Below, one piece after another: positions 56,737-64,000 of a stretch of 64,000 bases of DNA. Every line of letters begins with the position of its first letter. Positions within the stretch are counted from its first letter, which is position 1. Under the pieces are notes generated by a model. It saw only the letters and a program-made list of their open reading frames with translations, had not been told where the DNA came from and searched no databases. The position numbers and the translations under genes are program-made. Origin of the DNA: Metallyticus violacea (taxonomy: Eukaryota; Arthropoda; Insecta; Mantodea; Metallyticidae); assembly GCA_030762175.1 (NCBI GenBank), contig CM060831.1:84026001-84090000 (forward strand). Direction: 5' to 3'.

Positions 56737-57930
56737 GTACTTAATTCAGCATGAAAGGTTAAAAAAAATGTACTCACATAGAGTTATTAGCATTCTGTAG
56801 CACTAATATTATTACTAAGAAAGTGATTAATGCGTCAAGTAGTTTCCTTCCTTCCACTAGAAGATTCCATTACATGTGACTTATGCAGAAAATCCAGTAT
56901 ATCCCTTCTTTTGGATTTATTATATGCTTCGGGGACATCTATATTAAAACTATATTAAAGTATAGGATCATATGCATAAACACAAGATGCTATTGTAGGT
57001 AAAAATATTTCATTTTTAATTTAGTTCCTATATTTACATTATGGACGGTGAACAACTATAGGTTTGTGAGATTGTTTTAAATCTTTTATAAGATCTTATT
57101 TCCTTGGAAAGGCTCTTTAAATGTTTTCTGCAGAGGTCTTCCACAGACCATGGATATTTAACAGACTTTAAATGTAATTTGTTCATAATTTGGATTTTGT
57201 TAAAACTAATTATACTTGGAGAACTCAAATATCCGAGATAATTATTATAAAAACAAAAACTAAGGTCTTATGGACTTCCTTTGTTGTTTAAAATGCTCCA
57301 ATTTAACATGACATGATGAAAGACACGCTGTTTGATATATAAGACTTAAGATTTCGTTCAAAATACATTAGCAGTTCATAGTTTTACAACTTGACGATTA
57401 GAATTTTTTCCCTATCTGATATAGTCAGTAATCGTTTGAGTATTGTAAATTTAAAACAATTTCGAAATAATGCCACTTTTCTTAATTTTATTCAATATTT
57501 TGTTTTATTTATGTTATATATTTTGAAGTTTTTTTATTATAAAATTATTATTAATAAAATGAAACATTTTTAAATGAAAGCACGAAAGTTTAGTTTATTG
57601 TCTAGAAACACCAATTATTATCTACTTTCTTGTTGGTTAAAAATTAAGAAATGAATTTTGATTTGTTTTGAAATACAAGTTGTAATAAAATAGCGCTCCG
57701 TTTATTTTAGCTGAGTCCATCAAACTCCAGATAACTGATTAACAGGAAAGTTATATTTGGTTAGAGCAAAAATTAAATATTTTAACATGGGAAACTGAAT
57801 TTGCCGGCCTAAATGCTACCCTTTTCGACCTCAAGGGCCTTTCATACTTGCTGCTTCATGCATCTTTTTTTTGGAAGACAACTTTCGTTCATGGGTCTTA
57901 AGCACAAATCTGTTAAATACATAACTTTAC
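56737..57930. other. SDR-A intron, no recognised gene
   Basis: AT-rich intron DNA; a few short frames (57034-57573) without motifs. Confidence 0.5.
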
Positions 57931-58060
57931 CTGTTGATATGTACAATGTGGCCATCATCGACTCCGCGTTCCCTCATTGACTGTATCGCCTCTTTGGTGC
58001 ACAGGCTCAGCGCCAGGATGTTCAGCTCTAGAATTTTCCTCCATGCTTCAACAGGTCCAT
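57931..58060 (-). CDS. SDR-A exon with the catalytic Asn region
   Basis: The acceptor TTCTCTTTCAAG precedes AT of a split Asp or Asn codon, then 42 codons: GPVEAWRKILELNILALSLC, TKEAIQSMRERGVDDGHIVH, IN, then AG|GTAAAG. ELNILAL holds the Asn of the SDR Asn-Ser-Tyr-Lys tetrad. The RERGVDDGHIVHIN ending is typical of insect DHRS11-like SDRs and leads into the catalytic Ser completed in the next exon (54665). The donor is phase 2, matching the acceptor phase there. The 5' exons with the cofactor loop and NNAG motif were not seen up to 64000, so they are probably off the window. Confidence 0.92.
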
Positions 58061-59737
58061 CTTGAAAGAGAAAAACAGGAGGGAGGATTATTGCTGAAAC
58101 ACCTTTTGACAAAAGCTAAGACATGTCGACTATTTAGACTTGTGTAATTCTAAATATGCCCACTGCTATGTCTGAGGCGCTACATTTGTCTGAATGTGCT
58201 GTATTCTTCACACTAAATATCAAGTTATCTTTCTTTGTAATTGTAATATTTCTTATTTGTTGTTACTACTACCAAGTTTTGTCCAAACCAGTCGATCTCA
58301 GCTGATCGGTAAAGGAATAAGATGTTCTTTTTTAATAAAATAAAGAATGGTTTAGAGTTTAAAATCTCTATTCATTTTGATGATATGGATATAAATTGTA
58401 CTCATGCACGTAGATATTTGAGTATCTGACTCAAAGACACGATGTACCTTGCAGTTGTTAAACATGGAGGGAAGATTTGGAAAGATTTATGATTGAATTC
58501 TGGATTCTCAGGGGTGATGATAGTTTCTTCCTCTCCGATGATGGTTTCCGCTGACTTACAGTTGCTCCGACCAATTCTAACATTTTTGTGATTAGGAAAT
58601 CATAGGGAAAGGAGTTTACCACGGAAACTTCACAGTAGAATGATAAAAATTTGTCATATTGTTGGATGAAAACCGATTTATTGAAGTCTGTTCCACTGAA
58701 ATGTACCACCGTTAGTTCTTGGAGAATTTCTTGTGCTATATGTACCACTTCTGCACTCACTATGAGCTTCCTAATTATTTTACCAGCACTAATTAACGCG
58801 GAACTAATCTTTCACACTCAATACTAGTCTTCAGCGAGTGTTAATTCACTATTAACGCTGATACTTTCGACACTGCCTATTATCTAAAACTGTTACAACT
58901 GATGCAACGCTACCCTGAATAAATGACCAAAGATTTCTGACTGAGAACTCCTTCACTGACCTATGCCGATATTAAACTGAACTGAACTGCAAAATTACCA
59001 GCTTAAGTAAAATTGGCAATCTGTCGGTCTCCCGAAGCTATCTTTATTCTTTCAAAATATTATTTTAGAAAGATGTCGAACCTTTTTCCGCATCTAAGAA
59101 TATCTATTGGACACAGAGCTCGCATTATGTCCTTTTCTGCTATATTATGGTTATATGGACCACGTGACTTTTGCATGTAGATATCAACTACTAGATTCTT
59201 CCCTTCTAGAGGTTATCGGCCTGTCTCTTCCCCTCATATATTTATTGCTCTTACCTTTATCTAGTATAAAAAAAAAACAGTTTTCTAACTGTGTACCAAA
59301 TAAACATCTTTTTCGAGAACCCTGCTTTAGAATTTTTCCAGTAATATCGGTTCGCCGTTTGCTTAGGCGTTCTACACAAATATGTTTACGATGGGCAATA
59401 ACCCGTTTCCAGGCCAAGAATAGAAATTAGGGAGTGTTTCCACCCTAGTAAGAAAATAACATTTTGCATACAATACTTCAATGTATGCACAAAAATAAAA
59501 CCGACACTGCAATCATAATTAAGATAGAAAAATTACATAGAAGTAATTATTATGTTAATTATAATTTACATGGGGGTGGTAATTAATATATTCCACGTCA
59601 AGCTATAACATTTTACTATTTACAGTAAATGGGAGTAGGCCTATTTCTTACCAAGTTCCATCTCAGATGAAGGGCAACGTGCGTACACATTATTATAAAG
59701 GTATAATAACGCTAATATAAGGCAGATAATTTTTTTT
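58061..59737. other. SDR-A upstream intron; one unassigned ORF 58458-58760 (-)
   Basis: A minus-strand frame of 100 codons (EVVHIAQEILQELTVVHFSG, DKFLSFYCEVSVVNSFPYDF) looks protein-like but matches no family I know. Upstream of it is a TTCAGTTCAGTTTAA-type leader. It may be the first ORF of a decayed retroelement. Otherwise AT-rich. Confidence 0.3.
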
Positions 59738-60012
59738 TGAATAGTGTGTAACGCCCGGTTTTATTGCTGAGGCACCACAGGCGGTGGACACTGAAGATAC
59801 ATGAGATGAAATACCAATTGGGAAAGGATATTTTTAATTTAGGAAGGAAACGTTCTAGGCCTAAGTTTGGGGTACCTTCCCGGCATTTACCATTAATGAG
59901 GACTGAGGAAAACCCGGGAAAAACCTCAGCCAGGGAGAACGATTCTGGGGGGATTCGAACCCCAGACATCCCACTCACGAGTCCGCGCCTTAACGACCTT
60001 GCCACCCGTGGC
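59738..60012 (-). repeat. SINE-1 copy 9, full length
   Basis: Minus strand: GCCACGGGTGGC head, B box GGGGTTCGAATCC intact, body complete, tail GGGCGTTACACACTATTC. Confidence 0.94.
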
Positions 60013-61079
60013 GATAGGAATAATGAACGGTATGATAACTAAATTTGAACAATTATGCCTTTCATTTTGGAATGAAAAATATAGCACATTCACATACATT
60101 TCTCATTTTAGATTTATTGCAATAAATTGTTTGTTTAACACGATTAAAGACACTGATAAACATAGCAACTGATACAGATGGTCCACGAAACACCGGCATT
60201 GCCAGCGATTCAGCCAAGGCTATATGCTCGCTCTTATCTGGATCATTTGTAAGAAGGAAATGCTTTGCTAATAAACGTTGTACAATATTTCGCAAGTTTT
60301 GGGGAGGAATCGTAGATTTACGGCACGTTAAAGAACTCCATATCTTAAAAAAGAGGTCGCTGTTTAAATGCCGCACATTTCACGTCCAAGTGATACCTTA
60401 GCACAGCAACTGAGGCAATGGGCTGAACACCTATCCCTCCAACATTTTTAGGTTCTAAGTGTAGAACAGCTTACATTCCGCTACGAATCGAAACAGAATT
60501 TAGGCCTACTTCTTGATAATTGGTGCGTGCACTTCTTTCCAATCAAACTTCTTGTCCCCGACTTCTTTCCCATCAAACGGTGCGGGTTTGCATACATACC
60601 AGGTGTCTCTATCGAGCTATTGTTGCAAATTCCTGTTTGCAATATATGAACTAGTACATCTTTCTTGTAGATAATAGTAACTAAAGACACACAAAGAGTA
60701 CAACTTCATCTGCTCAAACCCTCTAGAAGTTTTCGTATTTTCACATAGGACACCCAATAAACATGCTTTGTAAAGCATTTTATGTATGTTTGACATTTAC
60801 CGTACTTTCTCTCCGTAAGATCAGCAGAGGCTGTCCATTAACCCTAAGTTTCCAAACATATCGGTCTTACATTAAGGGTGTTTAATTTAACATTTACTTT
60901 TCATGTCCCTGAAAGCAGCCATGCCCACTCTTTATAAAGCGCGAACACCGCCAAGTTAAAACCCTTTTCTTCTCGTGGACAGTTTCGGCTGTTTCAATGC
61001 ATTATTTTACTTTAGAGATTCAATACACAGTTTTTTTCCAAGCACAAAGGAAAGGGGAGGGTTAACTCTGTGAGGTACC
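60013..61079. other. Unassigned; open frame 60062-60376 (-)
   Basis: 104 codons on the minus strand include TIPPQNLRNIVQRLLAKHFL, LTNDPDKSEHIALAESLAMP and VFRGPSVSVAMFI. The composition is protein-like, but no family was recognised and there are no clear splice borders. Possibly a retrocopy or mobile-element fragment. Confidence 0.3.
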
Positions 61080-62035
61080 GTAGTTCGGATATGCCAGTCA
61101 AAACATTAAAAACTGTGTATGAGGCAATGGTTAGGTCCTCATTGTTATGTGGAAGTGAGGTTTGGGGATGGGATAAATAGACAGTCTAAATAAATTACAT
61201 TGTGATTTCTGGAAGCGAATTCTAGCGGGGGGGGGGGGGCATCGAACTATGATGTACTACGAGAGGTGGGATGCTGGGAAGATGCAGTCTGCAGCAAAAT
61301 AAATGTAATTAGATACTGACTAAGAATAATTAAAGGACAACAAACAACCCTGAGGGCAATATGCTATCGGTATCAATTAAACAACATGCATTATCAAAAA
61401 AAGTGTGGCAGTTGCACAGTGAGAGCTGTCAAAAATCGGTTTAAACGATATTTAGCAAAGGAATAATAAAGAGGACTGAGGAAAACCCGAAAAAACCCAA
61501 TCAGGGAGACGGTCCTACTGGGAATAGGACAACACACCTCCCGCTCACAAGTCCGTCCGTGCCTTATAGATCTCGATCACCCGTAGCGGTAGAGAGATGA
61601 TGAAAACAGTGGTGGTGTAGTGAAAAAAGTCAAAAGATGCCTGTCTGACATAAACCGGAAGGAAATAGAGGCGCGATGCATGCAGATGCCATCTATAGAC
61701 CTGCAGAGCGAAATTAAAACTAGATGGGGTAAAGAGACCTGTATCATACAGCTAGGCATAAAACATGGGTGGGGAATAGCATGACTTAGACTGGGAGGCT
61801 GGAAGACACATAAGGTTATTGATCAGGAAGGCTCGGAACCGGAAGATTGGGTGCATATTTTGGCTAAGTGTACACAAACAGAAGATGCTGGGATAAAATT
61901 TCTCCCGGATTCATTTCTGACTTCTAGTAGGGGGAGGCTGGCATGTTGGAATTGAATTGTAAATAGACAAAACTGGTTAAACCGGGGCATTTTCTTAAAT
62001 AAGAGAGACAGATTTACAGACAAGAAATTTCTATA
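61080..62035 (+). mobile_element. Non-LTR retrotransposon RT C-terminal remnant, split by a SINE
   Basis: The plus strand reads VYEAMVRSSLLCGSEVWGWD, then after stops FWKRILAGGG-like sequence and ASNYDVLREVGCWE, matching the YEAVVRSxLLYGxEVWG...CKRILG...AP motif near the end of arthropod LINE reverse transcriptases. After the SINE-1 fragment (61471-61589) it continues with RCLSDINRKEIEARCMQM and EIKTRWGKETC. Stops and a G run (61229-61240) show it is dead. Confidence 0.7.
61471..61589 (-). repeat. SINE-1 copy 10, head half only
   Basis: Minus strand: CGCTACGGGTGATCGAGATC head, degraded B box, ends in GGGTTTTCCTCAGTCCTC. Same truncation point as copy 3 at 12048. It lies inside the LINE remnant. 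Confidence 0.85.
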
Positions 62036-62054
62036 AATATTACAAAAATTTATT

Positions 62055-62085
62055 TCGCGCGCGCGCGCGTGTGTGTGTGTGTGTG
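62055..62085. repeat. (CG)n(TG)n microsatellite
   Basis: An alternating CG tract changes directly into TG; alternating purine-pyrimidine over about 30 bp. Confidence 0.95.
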
Positions 62086-62226
62086 AGCGCGTACCTGTTA
62101 AAGTTGTTATTTCTTTTGTTGGAATTAATTTCAGAAATGAAATATTTTACAAGAGCATGAACGGTCTTGCGACCCATTCGACTGTGATGTGCAATATATG
62201 TATACCTAGTTTAATTAGAATAATAA

Positions 62227-62632
62227 ATACTAGTACTATTACTACTACTATTACTACTATTACTACTACTACTATTACTACTACTATTACTATTACTACT
62301 ATTACTATTACTACTACTACTACTACTACTATTACTACTACTACTACTACTACTACTATTACTACTATTACTACTACTACTATTACTACTACTACTACTA
62401 CTATTATTACTACTACTACTATTACTACTACTACTACTATTATTACTACTACTGCTACTACTACCACTATTATTACTACTACTACTACTACTATTACTAC
62501 TACTACTACTATTACTACTACTACTACTACTACTACTATTACTATTACTACTACTACTACTATTACTATTACTACTACTATTACTATTATTACTACTACT
62601 ACTATTACTACTACTACTACTACTACTACTAT

Positions 62633-62685
<53 letters not shown>

Positions 62686-62895
62686 TTACTGCTATTACTA
62701 CTACTACTACTTCTATTACTGCTATTACTACTACTACTTCTATTACTGCTATTACTATTACGACTACTACTACTATTTCTATTACTATTACTGCTATTAC
62801 TACTACTACTATTACTACTATTACTACTACTATTACTACTACTACTACTACTACCACCACTACTACTGCTAATACCACTACCACTACTACTCTAG
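62227..62895. repeat. Long ACT/ATT triplet array, about 660 bp
   Basis: Nearly pure triplets ACT and ATT in varied order with rare GCT, ACC, ACG and TCT units. It yields long artificial poly-Thr/Ile and poly-Val/Ile frames on the two strands; these are not genes. Confidence 0.97.
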
Positions 62896-64000
62896 TGCTA
62901 CTACTTTTATCGCCTTCACATCTTTAAATAGCTTTCGGAATATTGCGCTATTTCGTGACTGTTTGGAGGTTTTATTTAATTTATTTTTGCACCACTAGTT
63001 CTGTTTATTTTAAGCACCTTGCTAACTTCTCTGTATTTAGAGTTGTTAACCCTATGGTGATCACGTGCGGACCTAGTGTCTACATTTTATTCGCTTTTAA
63101 GTTCCTTGACCTTAGGAATTATGTGACCTGACTACCTCTCTGTAACCAGCCCTTATGCGTTATTCTTTTGTTTCGCCTAAACTAGTAAAACAATATTGGA
63201 ATGGTCAACAATTGCGGAAAACAATTCCGCGCGAGCAACCGCGTCAGTAACATCTTCATTGTCAGTTTTAATGGTAATATAACAAATGAGTTGGGCAACT
63301 GATTTATTAGTTTTGATTAAAGTACTGAAAACATAATTCTGACTATGTAGGAACTATACAAGGAAAGAAAATAAAAACAATTACCACGGTTTGTGTGGCT
63401 ACGCCACGTAGCCACATAAACGTCCAGAGGGTTTAAGACATATTTGTTTTCTATGCATTTTCTACTACTCTACATCACAATGACTATGTTTATGAGGAAA
63501 TAAATATAGCAGTTATGTAAGATAAGATGAAAGCAGTAGACATGTGAGAAATCGAGTTCTGTCTACAAATGCGCAAGACACTGGCCGATGATTTTTCTCT
63601 CTCTAATGAATGTTGGGGATATAAATTTTCTAGTAATTCATGTCGCTACTAACCAGAACAGCTGCAGTATCAAGACCGCATCATCTTTCTTATCGGCTTA
63701 TTTCAGAACACGTGCGAGGTTGAGCTGTCTTAGCAATTTACCGATAGTTCCCGATCAGCAAATTTCAGTACTAAGCCAGGGAGCGGACCATTGAAAATAC
63801 AAACAACCATGAAGGTCAATGTGAACACTGAGACAGAAGACAGAACAGGTGTTGTATATACATAAAATGTTGGTACAGATCATTCAAATCTGTAGTCTGA
63901 ATTAAATATTACAAAAATCAAAATGTATTTTTCACTCTGATTATTAATGGTGTACATAATTTTCACTTAAGACCTCGAAATAAATTAAATCTACGCAGGA
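62896..64000. other. No recognised gene at the right edge
   Basis: AT-rich; open frames at 62943-63131 and 63588-63794 have no motif. The missing SDR-A 5' exons were looked for here and not found. Confidence 0.45.

Noticed and set aside
62073..62927. 284- and 245-codon open frames, the longest in the window
   Set aside because: They consist of Thr/Ile or Val/Ile repeats generated by the ACT/ATT microsatellite.

Overview
This is an AT-rich animal nuclear segment, almost certainly from an insect. It has no operons, ribosome-binding sites or dense ORFs. Coding sequence appears as short exons with GT/AG borders, set among many decayed transposons of types common in insects: mariner/Tc1-like, piggyBac-like and hAT-like elements, a non-LTR retrotransposon end, tRNA-derived SINEs and long microsatellites. 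A cockroach or termite-like (polyneopteran) source is a guess from the repeat flavour; nothing here proves it.

Host genes. The best host gene is a short-chain dehydrogenase/reductase (SDR) on the minus strand, here SDR-A. Three consecutive internal exons (58060-57931, 54665-54533, 48575-48429) join in perfect reading phase. They carry the SDR catalytic Asn, Ser and Tyr, but the usual YxxxK is read as YxxxR. Its 5' exons lie beyond the right edge, and its last exon was not found. A second SDR gene, SDR-B, starts on the same strand at 9932. Its 44-codon first exon (to 9801) has the TGASSGIG cofactor loop and a splice donor. The window therefore spans two tandem SDR paralogues, with the interval filled by mobile DNA. 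Two weaker first-exon candidates lie at 5253-5351 (+) and 52479-52615 (-).

Mobile DNA by region. 1-10 kb: a 460-bp foldback palindrome, SINE-1 copies, two hAT-like remnants and a broken gene with a PGQNKN motif. 10-13 kb: a nest of mariner, mariner and SINE. 15-23 kb: mariner/Tc fragments, tandem repeats and a THAP-domain pseudogene split by a SINE. 24-34 kb: mariner copies, a piggyBac-like pseudogene and the nearly complete mariner at 31420-32658. 38-50 kb: two more members of the terminal-inverted-repeat (TIR) family, a LINE 3' end, Tc-like relics and a mariner interrupted by a SINE. 51-64 kb: SINE-1 copies, a short mariner inside an SDR-A intron, a LINE remnant, and about 660 bp of ACT/ATT triplets. 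One mariner family (M1) has seven copies, all broken.

The most unusual structure is a family of three elements (27682-28433, 38247-38826, 45029-46306). Their terminal inverted repeats carry the core ACGTTAC. Inside is a tRNA-like head with Pol III-type A and B boxes, followed by a T-run that could act as a Pol III terminator. One copy is flanked by a 10-bp direct repeat. They look like non-autonomous DNA transposons carrying a tRNA/SINE-like gene.
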